Assembly: GCA_900322165.1 (NCBI GenBank)
Contig: ONYR01000059.1
Location: 1-11,655, forward strand
Direction of reading: 5' to 3'
From: an uncultured Eubacteriales bacterium
Lineage (GTDB): Bacteria; Bacillota; Clostridia; Lachnospirales; Bianqueaceae
Length of the DNA stretch: 11,655 nt
How positions within the stretch are numbered: position 1 is the first letter of the stretch; every line of letters starts with the position of its first letter. This document shows, in pieces, positions 5,207 to 11,655 of this stretch. The notes beneath the pieces were generated by a model. That model was given only the letters and a program-made list of their open reading frames with translations, was not told the origin of the DNA and made no database searches. The position numbers and the translations under genes were made by a program.

Positions 5207-6577
5207 ATGTCTTACAATCCCTATTACAATGCGCCCTACCAGGCGCCTCCCGCCGCCCCGGTCCAGACCGACCAGGCGAAAGCGCTGAAAGCCAGCTTCG
5301 GTTCCGGGATCTTCCTGCTTGCAGCCATCGGCTATTCCCTGTACAGCCTGATCACCCTGCTGCTCATCTTTACCCCTGACTACAGCTGGATCAACATCCT
5401 GATGTCCGCCCTTTCGCAGGCCGGTCCGTCAATGCCTTACGGCCTGTCGATCGCCGAGATCCTCCAGTACGTCACCCCGATCATCCGCAGCGTGTCCGTT
5501 TTCGCCCTGATCCCGGTCATTGTCATGCTTGTCGGTCTCTGGATGTCCTATTTCACGTCTCGCACCGATGATCCGCACAAATCGACTGCCGGCTTCACGA
5601 TCCTTCAGGTCATGGCGATCATCAGCCTCGCCTCGCTTGCCATTTCGGCGATCTCCCTGATCGTGGGCATCGTTCCTGTTATCACCCTCGCCGGATATGT
5701 TGATTCCTACGCGAACTGGGAAGGCCTTGGCGTTGGCATCGTGATCATGTTCTTCGTCCTTTACGCTGCGATCCTGACCTTAGAGATCATCTATTTCATC
5801 AAGCTTTTCAACATCTACACCGGTGCGAAATCCCTCTGCGCCTCTCGCAATCCGAAAAAGCCGGCTTCCGCGTTTGTCATCGTGATCAACCTGCTCGGCG
5901 TTGGCGTATACATCGCGTATTTCGTCGCAGCGATCGTGCTTCGCAGCCAGTTCCCGGTTCGCCTCTCCTATCCGGCGATCCTCTCGCTCGCAAGCATGTT
6001 TGCACTCATTCTCTACAATCTTTTCCTGACCGTCACATTTATCACGCTTCGCGCCCGCGAAAAGGCCCTGAAACCGCAGGCAGCCCCGGTCCCGCAGAAC
6101 TTCCATCCGTACCATCCGTACGGCGAAGCCCCCTACGGTGCCCAGCCCACCGGAGCGCCGATGGGAGCCCCGATGGGTCAGCCTTACGGACAGCCTATGG
6201 GGCAGCCTTACGGTGCCCCGCAGCCGGGATTTGCGCCTCAGCCGCCTTATGGCGCTCAGCCCGGGCCGGCACCCCAGCAGCCTTTTGGTGCTCAGCCCGG
6301 ACCTGCTCCTCAGCAGCCTTATGGTGCACCGCAGCAGCCGTTTGCTCAGCCCCAGCAACCCAGCTACGCGCCGCAGCAGCCGTTTGAACAGCCGCAGCCC
6401 TTCACTCCTCAGCCTGAGCCGGCTCCGCAGCCTCAGCCTGAATTCGCGCCGCAGTCCGCTCCCGCGGAGCCCCCGATCGTTGAGGCTGTTCCTGTCGAAG
6501 AAGTCCCGGAAGAGACTCCCGTCGCTCCTGTAGAGGAAGCCGCTGAAGAAACTCCGGTCACTCCCGCGGAGGAGTAA
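5207..6577 (+). CDS. Six-helix membrane protein with a Pro/Gln/Gly-rich and acidic C-terminal tail
   Basis: The 456-residue protein is not assigned to a known family. It starts with a short Tyr/Pro-rich segment (1-19) and has about six membrane helices (34-56, 97-116, 131-157, 172-199, 221-245, 256-282). A 170-residue low-complexity tail follows. Residues 305-400 are rich in Pro, Gln, Gly and Tyr, with a 12-residue tandem repeat at 347-358 and 359-370 (PYGAQPGPAPQQ type). Residues 420-456 are acidic (Val/Pro/Glu). With six helices both ends would be on the same side, probably cytoplasmic. Such tails usually serve as flexible linkers or interaction arms; that is inference. Strong promoter and ribosome site suggest good expression. 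The EamA gene follows after 58 bases without a clear terminator. Confidence 0.88.
   Translation: MSYNPYYNAPYQAPPAAPVQTDQAKALKASFGSGIFLLAAIGYSLYSLITLLLIFTPDYSWINILMSALSQAGPSMPYGLSIAEILQYVTPIIRSVSVFALIPVIVMLVGLWMSYFTSRTDDPHKSTAGFTILQVMAIISLASLAISAISLIVGIVPVITLAGYVDSYANWEGLGVGIVIMFFVLYAAILTLEIIYFIKLFNIYTGAKSLCASRNPKKPASAFVIVINLLGVGVYIAYFVAAIVLRSQFPVRLSYPAILSLASMFALILYNLFLTVTFITLRAREKALKPQAAPVPQNFHPYHPYGEAPYGAQPTGAPMGAPMGQPYGQPMGQPYGAPQPGFAPQPPYGAQPGPAPQQPFGAQPGPAPQQPYGAPQQPFAQPQQPSYAPQQPFEQPQPFTPQPEPAPQPQPEFAPQSAPAEPPIVEAVPVEEVPEETPVAPVEEAAEETPVTPAEE
6245..6316 (+). repeat. Two 36-bp tandem repeats encoding PYGAQPGPAPQQ-type units
   Basis: Bases 6245-6280 and 6281-6316 encode the same 12 residues except Tyr to Phe at the second position. 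Several synonymous changes separate the copies (GGC/GGT, GGG/GGA, CCG/CCT, GCA/GCT, CCC/CCT). The unit is therefore an older duplication kept at protein level and not a recent slippage. Confidence 0.8.
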
Positions 6578-6635
6578 ATCGCAGCTCTTCGCCTGAAAGC
6601 TCAAATTTGACATTCCCTTTTAGAAAGCACGATCT

Positions 6636-7541
6636 ATGAAAGACTCAGTAAAAGGGCCCCTGCTGACCCTCTTCGGAGGTGCCTGCTGGGGCCTTTCCGG
6701 CTCTGTCGGACAATACCTATTTACCGCGGAAGGAATGGACAGCCGCTGGCTTGTCCCGGTTCGTCTCGGACTTGCCGGCATCATCCTCCTTGTCTTCAGC
6801 CTGATCCGCTACGGAAAGAAAACATTCGCTCCGTGGCAGCACTGTAAATCCGCCCTGCGTCTGGTTCTTTACGGGCTCGCGGGCGTCTCCTTCTGTCAAT
6901 TTTTCTACTTCACCACGATCCAGCTATCGACCGCGGCCATCGCCACGATCCTGCAAAGCCTCTCCCCAATCATCATCCTGTTTGCAGCCTGCCTGATCGC
7001 AAAACGCCGCCCCACCGGGATCGAGATCCTCGCCACGCTGCTTGCGCTTGCCGGAGTTTTCCTGATCTCCACGCACGGTGATCCGGCCCATCTCAAGATC
7101 GCTCCGCTCGCGCTCCTGACCGGCTTTCTCTGCGCGTTCTGCGTGATGATCTACAACGTCAGCGCCGGAAGCCTCACGACTGATCACCCGGTCGCGGTGA
7201 TTCAGGGATGGTCGTTCCTGATGGGAAGCATCTTCTTCCTGCTCGTGTTCCGCGCGTGGGAGTTTCACTATGTGCCAAGCCCGATCGGCTGGCTCGGCAT
7301 CGCCTGCGTGGTGCTTGTCGGAAACGTGATCGCATTTGTCGCTTACATCACCGGTGTAGCCCTCATCGGCCCGGAAAAAGGCATTCTCTACGGCTTCTCC
7401 GAGCCGGTTTCCGCCGCGCTCATCTCCGCCGTTTTCATGCACACCCGCTTCACTCTCTTCGATGCCCTCGGGTTCGCGCTCGTGTTTGTGACACTGGTGC
7501 TGATCTCGAGACCGAAAAAAACGGTAGAAGCGGAATTGTAA
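6636..7541 (+). CDS. EamA-family (DMT superfamily) membrane transporter
   Basis: The 301-residue protein has the typical ten-helix, two-repeat layout of the drug/metabolite transporter superfamily, with EamA repeats at about 8-143 and 155-293. Visible hallmarks are the first helix GGACWGLSG, the end-of-repeat stretch TIQLSTAAIATILQSLSPIIILF (about 93-115) and its counterpart ALIGPEKGILYGFSEPVSAALISAVF in the second repeat. Length matches the family norm of about 300. Members export or import small metabolites such as amino acids; the substrate here cannot be told. No strong Shine-Dalgarno sequence precedes the ATG (only AGAAAG, nine bases upstream), so translation may be weak. It is probably co-transcribed with the preceding membrane-protein gene. 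It converges on the ABC exporter gene with just 20 bases between stop codons and no terminator visible there. Confidence 0.92.
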   Translation: MKDSVKGPLLTLFGGACWGLSGSVGQYLFTAEGMDSRWLVPVRLGLAGIILLVFSLIRYGKKTFAPWQHCKSALRLVLYGLAGVSFCQFFYFTTIQLSTAAIATILQSLSPIIILFAACLIAKRRPTGIEILATLLALAGVFLISTHGDPAHLKIAPLALLTGFLCAFCVMIYNVSAGSLTTDHPVAVIQGWSFLMGSIFFLLVFRAWEFHYVPSPIGWLGIACVVLVGNVIAFVAYITGVALIGPEKGILYGFSEPVSAALISAVFMHTRFTLFDALGFALVFVTLVLISRPKKTVEAEL

Positions 7542-7561
7542 CTTACAACGAACAGTAACAA

Positions 7562-9226
7562 TTATTGATCCAGCTCTTTACATGAAATCGCCTGATTTTC
7601 TACCCTGATTTCCTTTGTGCAGAAGTCATTCACTTCCATAGAATGTGAGATAATAAAGACGATAGCACCACGAGCACGTGCCTTCTCGCAAATATAGCTC
7701 AGTAATTCTTTCTGAGTTTTTGTATCCAAAGCGCTTGTAGCTTCATCCAGAATAAGAACATCCCATGGAAAGATCTCTGTTCTTGCAAGAGATATTTTTT
7801 GTTTATCTCCACCAGACAAGTTGGAACCGTTTTCAAGAACCATCGAAGTAAGCCCATACGCCTCCACTACATATTTTTGAAAGATGGTGTCCTTTAAACG
7901 ATCGCCCAACCACTCATCAGAGACAGAGTCATTAAGCCCTAACATGATATTTTCTGCAATGGTTCCCGAAAAAACCGGTGCCTGCTGAGGAATATATAAA
8001 ATATGGTTCCTAATGCTTTCAGCAGAATAATCCTGAATAGATGTTCCGTTTATTGTTGCCTGTTTAACCGCCCGAAAGCCAACAATGGATTTGGCTAGCG
8101 AAGATTTACCCGACCCTGTCTCACCAGATATTTTAACAATATCACCTGAAGAGATCTGCGCGGTTCCGCGATTTAAAATGTTCTTATCTCCAATCGACAA
8201 ATCATTAATATCGAAGGTCATCGAGGTGACTGGCTCCACAAGCGTAAGACCATCCGTCTCGTTTTCCAGATTTGGAGCTATTTCTTTATTCAAGAATTCA
8301 TCAGCCGCATACATTGCCTTCATGTTAAGTCTTGCCCCAACCATTTTCTTCGCTGCCGGCATAAAAAGGCTGCTGACCAGAGACAGATAAACTGAGTCAC
8401 CCAAAGACATCCATTTCATCATTAACGCAATCGGAATGTAAACATAAATTCCATTTGAGAAAATAGACAACAGATTATCGAACACGATGCTGACTTTTCC
8501 TGCAAAAATATTAATTTCCGCCTCTATTTTCTTTTCGTCCCGTTCTTTTTCATAAGTAAAATCCTGAATTGCGGTACGATCCGACAACTGTTTCAGAAAG
8601 TCTACATTTCCGAGCAGTGAATTGAGAATCGTATAACGCTGAGCAGCAATCTTAGAAAGGCGCACACTCATCTTTCCAAGTTTTTCATTCAGCCCCCGAT
8701 ATCCAAAAAACTGAATAAGAATAATCAAACTAAATACAATGGTCATTGGCCAATGAATAATCAAAGCTGCTGCATAACAAGCAAGTATCGTTGTGATATT
8801 CGTAAATAATCCCGGCAACGTTTCCGAATAAAAATCGAAAAGAGCTTCAACCACACTCAACGCCCTGTCCAGTAAATATGTGGGCTCTTTCGCAATCAAA
8901 GCATCATACTTTAGTGCAAGTATTCGATTAATGAGACAGCTCAACATCTTTGACTTAATATGAACACATCGTCTGTTTTTAAACAGCAGAAATACCAATT
9001 GCAAACAGGCGACCAAAACAAAACTGCCCAAAATAAGCGCGCACGCGATTACAATATTTTGAGGTGAGACGTCATTTAAATACTTGCGTGCCATTAATGG
9101 CCCAAAAAACTGAATCAGCGCTGTAAGCAACGATGTTGCCAAGCAAGCCCACAAAAGCCTATAAAGCCCGGCAACCAATAGTTTATCCTGACGGATTGTT
9201 TTAGATAGCTTCAGTATCTTTTTCAT
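7562..9226 (-). CDS. ABC exporter with fused permease and ATPase domains
   Basis: The 554-residue half-transporter has an N-terminal membrane domain (about 1-300; helices near 22-41, 57-82, 143-176, 245-272) and a C-terminal ATPase domain. The ATPase shows Walker A GETGSGKS (368-375), Q-loop near 414, signature LSGGDKQ (470-476), Walker B VLILDE (490-495) and the switch His528. It probably works as a homodimer exporting a drug, lipid or peptide; the sequence does not show which. No peptidase domain is present. GGGGAG nine bases before the ATG is the ribosome site. It lies 61 bases after the MerR-family gene, on the same strand, and is likely co-transcribed and controlled by it. The gene is AT-rich (33% GC in 8401-8460), unlike its flanks, suggesting acquisition by transfer. 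No clear terminator follows. Confidence 0.93.
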   Translation of the reverse strand: MKKILKLSKTIRQDKLLVAGLYRLLWACLATSLLTALIQFFGPLMARKYLNDVSPQNIVIACALILGSFVLVACLQLVFLLFKNRRCVHIKSKMLSCLINRILALKYDALIAKEPTYLLDRALSVVEALFDFYSETLPGLFTNITTILACYAAALIIHWPMTIVFSLIILIQFFGYRGLNEKLGKMSVRLSKIAAQRYTILNSLLGNVDFLKQLSDRTAIQDFTYEKERDEKKIEAEINIFAGKVSIVFDNLLSIFSNGIYVYIPIALMMKWMSLGDSVYLSLVSSLFMPAAKKMVGARLNMKAMYAADEFLNKEIAPNLENETDGLTLVEPVTSMTFDINDLSIGDKNILNRGTAQISSGDIVKISGETGSGKSSLAKSIVGFRAVKQATINGTSIQDYSAESIRNHILYIPQQAPVFSGTIAENIMLGLNDSVSDEWLGDRLKDTIFQKYVVEAYGLTSMVLENGSNLSGGDKQKISLARTEIFPWDVLILDEATSALDTKTQKELLSYICEKARARGAIVFIISHSMEVNDFCTKEIRVENQAISCKELDQ

Positions 9227-9287
9227 GGCATAGTTCTCCCCTCAAACGAGCTCACAGCTTATCGAAGTTTTAAGTTGTATTCAGCTA

Positions 9288-10106
9288 TTAATATTTCTTG
9301 TGTTTTAAAAGCCAAAAGTGGTTTTGATCATCTGCAGATTTCTCAATATTACAAGAAAGACTCCTTTTCTTTCCAGGATTTTTGGCAAGCAATACACCAA
9401 GAATCGTATTTGCAAAGGCGATATGATGCGCTGCTTTATCATCGGTCACACGGATGTATAGAGCATATTCTGCACCATCTTCCAGGTCAATAAACTCATC
9501 GATGAAATCTTTGATGTTCGACCAACCATGTTTTTCGAAAACCACCTCGTATTCCGGATTGTGGAGAAAGCCAAGACACTCCTGTTCCTCAGAGGTACCT
9601 TCTCCATGATGAAATTCTTCATAGTCGAACTGACCTATGTCAGAAACCACAATATTGTCGAAATAACTGTTTACATTACCGATGATATCAGCGTACTCAT
9701 CACTGCTGATTCCGAATTCCACTACAGGGTCATATTCCTGCAGTGCTTCAGTGACTTTCTTTCTTGCTTCGCTGATCTTCTCCTGGATAATATCCATCTC
9801 CGTTTGATAAGACCTCTGGATAGCTTTGATTTCCTGCAATCTTTTTTCAACTTCCGCAATTTTAGCATCGAAAGCTTTATAAATCACATGATTATCTTTA
9901 TCAAGGAACTCTTTTATTTCTTCAATAGTAAACCCGGCCTTTTGAAGGTTCTTGATCTTTACAAACGCAAGAGCCTGTTCCTCTTCGTAATATCGATAAC
10001 CGGACCATTGATCCACTTTAACCGGTTTCAATAGATCTACATGATCATAATAACGCAGCGTCTGCGGATTGCAGCCGCAAAGATAGGCGAACTCCTTAAT
10101 CGTCAT
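9288..10106 (-). CDS. MerR-family transcriptional regulator
   Basis: The 272-residue protein begins with a winged helix-turn-helix of the MerR family (1-70): TIKEFAYLCGCNPQTLRYYDHVDLLKP, the SGYRYY wing and the GFTIEEIKEFL helix. A coiled-coil dimerisation helix follows (about 78-122). The remaining 150 residues form an effector domain I do not recognise. There is no cysteine cluster typical of metal sensors, so a small organic inducer is more likely. Such regulators twist long-spacer promoters into an active shape when ligand binds. Its own promoter has a 19-bp spacer, so it probably controls itself and the ABC exporter. The ribosome site AGGGGGGA lies six bases before the ATG. AT-rich like the exporter gene. 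Confidence 0.9.
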   Translation of the reverse strand: MTIKEFAYLCGCNPQTLRYYDHVDLLKPVKVDQWSGYRYYEEEQALAFVKIKNLQKAGFTIEEIKEFLDKDNHVIYKAFDAKIAEVEKRLQEIKAIQRSYQTEMDIIQEKISEARKKVTEALQEYDPVVEFGISSDEYADIIGNVNSYFDNIVVSDIGQFDYEEFHHGEGTSEEQECLGFLHNPEYEVVFEKHGWSNIKDFIDEFIDLEDGAEYALYIRVTDDKAAHHIAFANTILGVLLAKNPGKKRSLSCNIEKSADDQNHFWLLKHKKY

Positions 10107-10130
10107 ATCATGTCCCCCCTTTCAAAACCA

Positions 10131-10161
10131 GTTATATCCTTGCAGTGAACTATAAAGTCAA
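10131..10161 (-). promoter_or_regulatory. MerR-type promoter with 19-bp spacer
   Basis: On the minus strand, -35 TTGACT (complement of 10156-10161) and -10 TATAAC (complement of 10131-10136) are separated by 19 bases, longer than the usual 17. This is the hallmark of promoters activated by MerR-family proteins. An imperfect dyad, TTATA (10132-10136) with TATAA (10151-10155), spans the spacer and is the likely binding site. Transcription would start near 10124, leaving a leader of under 20 bases. Confidence 0.72.
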
Positions 10162-10212
10162 TACCACTTCTGAAAATAATCTCGCTATCCTTTATTGAAA
10201 GGAATTCAACCA

Positions 10213-11655
10213 TCAATCCTCATAATAATAAATATCACCCCACCGATCGATCTCGAAGGTGACAAAGTCGGTCATGTAGTAGTCGCCGTAGATGTCGTCG
10301 ATGCAGAAGGCGAAGTAATACATGCCTTCTTCCATCATGGCGTAGTCGATCGTGAGATCGCCGTTGACCGTGTACTCCCAGCCGATGTATTCTCCGTCCT
10401 CCATGTCGTAGCCGAAATATGCATAGTAAAGCGGAACGATAACATCACCGTTTTGAATCTGCCAGGTCGTGCGTCCGGAGGCGCCGCTGTCGGAGATTCC
10501 GTTCCAGACTCCCTCCACCGTCACGCTCCAGTCGTCAAAGTCCTGACGCAGACGCAGATAGACCTCTTCATCGTTCAAGAGGATCGGGCTTGAATAGATG
10601 ACATATTCATCCGTAACATCCGAAATGTAAGTAGCCAGGTTCTGTCCATCCGGGAGCGAGAGCCAATATCCATCGAACATATCGCAGAAATAGTTTTCTT
10701 CCCAGTCAACGTAAACATCATACGTCTCGCCCAGCTCGATAATATCCTCCCCGTCCGCGGAAAGCTGGTAAACATAACCATACACATCGGCGGCATTGTT
10801 CCAGCCCTCTTCCGTCAGCGAGAACCAGTAATATCCTTCCGAATCCCACTGAGGCGGGTTTTCAAAGGTAATAAGAGGACTTTCGCCTGTCTGTTCATAG
10901 TCATCGGTATAATTCCAGTAGCTGTCGGTACTGTCTTCAACCTCGTAGCTACCGGTCGTTTCATCGTAGAAATAATCCGAGATCCAGTTCCAGAAATTAT
11001 TCGTGTCAAACCAATATTCATCCGAATAATTCCCGGTGTCTCCGTAATTGACACTGCCGTGCGTCTGACGGTCGATAAACGAAAGATAATACGGGCTGAC
11101 GCAGACTTTACTGAAAATCGTCAGCTCCTCCGATCCTTCGACCCGCAGCGGATAATAGATCGAAAGCCCGCTGGCTCCCTGGTGAGTCAGCCCCTGCACC
11201 TGATACAGCACTGCGTCTGAAAGTGCGTCTGTCAAGGCTTCCGTTCCGTCCGTATAAGGCGCGCAGGCCTCAATAATACCTCCGAGATCGACCATGTTCG
11301 TATAGCCTTCCGCGCGGTTGTTGCCTCCGAAATTGTCAGCCGCCTCGATCCCGCGGACCATCGCCGTCAACGCGTTTTGGTCTTCACCGGCACTGTACAT
11401 GCTTGACGCAAACGTGTTAAAGGCCTCGATCAGCGGATCCACCTTGGAAAGATCGATGACCGCGAGCGTTGTCAGATCATCATCCTGCACCGCGCGGCAA
11501 GACGCAAGAAAGCTGTCGCAGACAACCTTGCCAAGCTCCGCGCCGCTCACCGAAGGATCATTCATCAGGAAGCTGCCGATCGACTCATAATCCCAGCCCG
11601 AACCCGGCTCCATCTCCTGCGAACCATACATGTAATCCGCGTAGGAAGCCATAAT
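10213..11655 (-). CDS. Clostripain-family (peptidase C11) protease, C-terminal part
   Basis: The reading frame is open through the window edge, giving 480 residues and a genuine stop at 10213-10215. The first residues contain YADYMYGSQEMEPGSGWDY, a hallmark of C11 cysteine peptidases found shortly after the catalytic cysteine. The catalytic His and Cys therefore lie beyond the edge. GLSIYYPLR and the YYLSFID segment near 165-195 finish the protease domain. The remaining 285 residues are very rich in Tyr, Trp, Asp and Glu with beta-like patterning and show no LPXTG or terminal membrane anchor. C11 enzymes are usually secreted and cleave after Arg or Lys. The ATG at 11652 is an internal methionine, not the start. 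It runs in the same direction as the MerR gene but has a different base composition and is a separate unit. Confidence 0.85.
   Translation of the reverse strand: MMASYADYMYGSQEMEPGSGWDYESIGSFLMNDPSVSGAELGKVVCDSFLASCRAVQDDDLTTLAVIDLSKVDPLIEAFNTFASSMYSAGEDQNALTAMVRGIEAADNFGGNNRAEGYTNMVDLGGIIEACAPYTDGTEALTDALSDAVLYQVQGLTHQGASGLSIYYPLRVEGSEELTIFSKVCVSPYYLSFIDRQTHGSVNYGDTGNYSDEYWFDTNNFWNWISDYFYDETTGSYEVEDSTDSYWNYTDDYEQTGESPLITFENPPQWDSEGYYWFSLTEEGWNNAADVYGYVYQLSADGEDIIELGETYDVYVDWEENYFCDMFDGYWLSLPDGQNLATYISDVTDEYVIYSSPILLNDEEVYLRLRQDFDDWSVTVEGVWNGISDSGASGRTTWQIQNGDVIVPLYYAYFGYDMEDGEYIGWEYTVNGDLTIDYAMMEEGMYYFAFCIDDIYGDYYMTDFVTFEIDRWGDIYYYED

Noticed and set aside
6140..6400. Repeated CAGCC/CCGCAG-rich stretch as a CRISPR or other repeat array
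   Set aside because: The repetition is in-frame, codon-based and without spacers. It encodes the Pro/Gln/Gly-rich tail of the membrane protein.
6607..6612. TTGACA just before the EamA transporter gene
   Set aside because: The expected -10 position reads CGATCT, which is not a plausible sigma-A box, and the start point would fall inside the coding region.
7542..7561. Attachment site or repeat bordering the AT-rich cassette
   Set aside because: No direct or inverted repeat could be matched by eye between this edge and the other one near 10200.
10188..10203. Hairpin TCCTTT/AAAGGA after the protease gene, as a terminator
   Set aside because: The stem is only six A/T-rich pairs and no continuous U-tract follows in the leftward direction, so it is too weak to call.

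Overview
The window looks like a chromosomal segment of an anaerobic Gram-positive bacterium of the Clostridia, probably a gut commensal. Evidence: strong AGGAGG-type ribosome binding sites, consensus sigma-A promoters, a ZTP riboswitch in front of purine genes, a DUF1461/TIGR01906 (Lit-like) membrane protein and a clostripain-family (C11) protease. Most of the segment is fairly GC-rich (58% in the sampled stretch 5881-5940). The block at about 7562-10212 is clearly AT-rich (33% GC in 8401-8460). Genus cannot be read from the sequence.

Layout. (1) 1-26: the first codons of a leftward gene. (2) 184-2495: a rightward purine operon. A sigma-A promoter feeds a ZTP riboswitch with an intrinsic-terminator platform. 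It controls a PurO-type IMP cyclohydrolase and a stand-alone AICAR formyltransferase, and a strong terminator ends the operon. Together these two enzymes do what the single bifunctional PurH does in most bacteria. The aptamer appears to carry a roughly 75-nt insertion, and its pseudoknot (GACGG with CCGUC) is fully complementary. (3) 2522-2615: a 50-bp near-perfect palindrome made of 13-bp units, then a second rightward terminator-like hairpin that overlaps the end of the convergent gene. (4) 4966-2593, leftward: a three-gene membrane operon of a YhhN/TMEM86-like protein, a tandem Nudix protein with a degenerate first domain, and a DUF1461 Lit-like protein. Its near-consensus promoter lies between two 9-bp inverted repeats. 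(5) 5128-7541, rightward: a six-helix membrane protein with a long Pro/Gln/Gly-rich and then acidic tail, followed by an EamA/DMT transporter. (6) 10161-7562, leftward: an AT-rich cassette of a MerR-family regulator and a fused permease-ATPase ABC exporter. Its promoter has the 19-bp spacer typical of MerR-activated promoters, suggesting an inducible export unit acquired by transfer. (7) 11655-10213, leftward: the C-terminal part of a clostripain-family secreted protease, cut by the window edge.

Nothing here is a clearly new multi-gene system. The most interesting items are the enlarged ZTP riboswitch driving a split PurH pathway, the multi-unit palindrome, the membrane operon joining a Lit-like protein to a possible lysoplasmalogenase, and the transferred MerR-ABC cassette.
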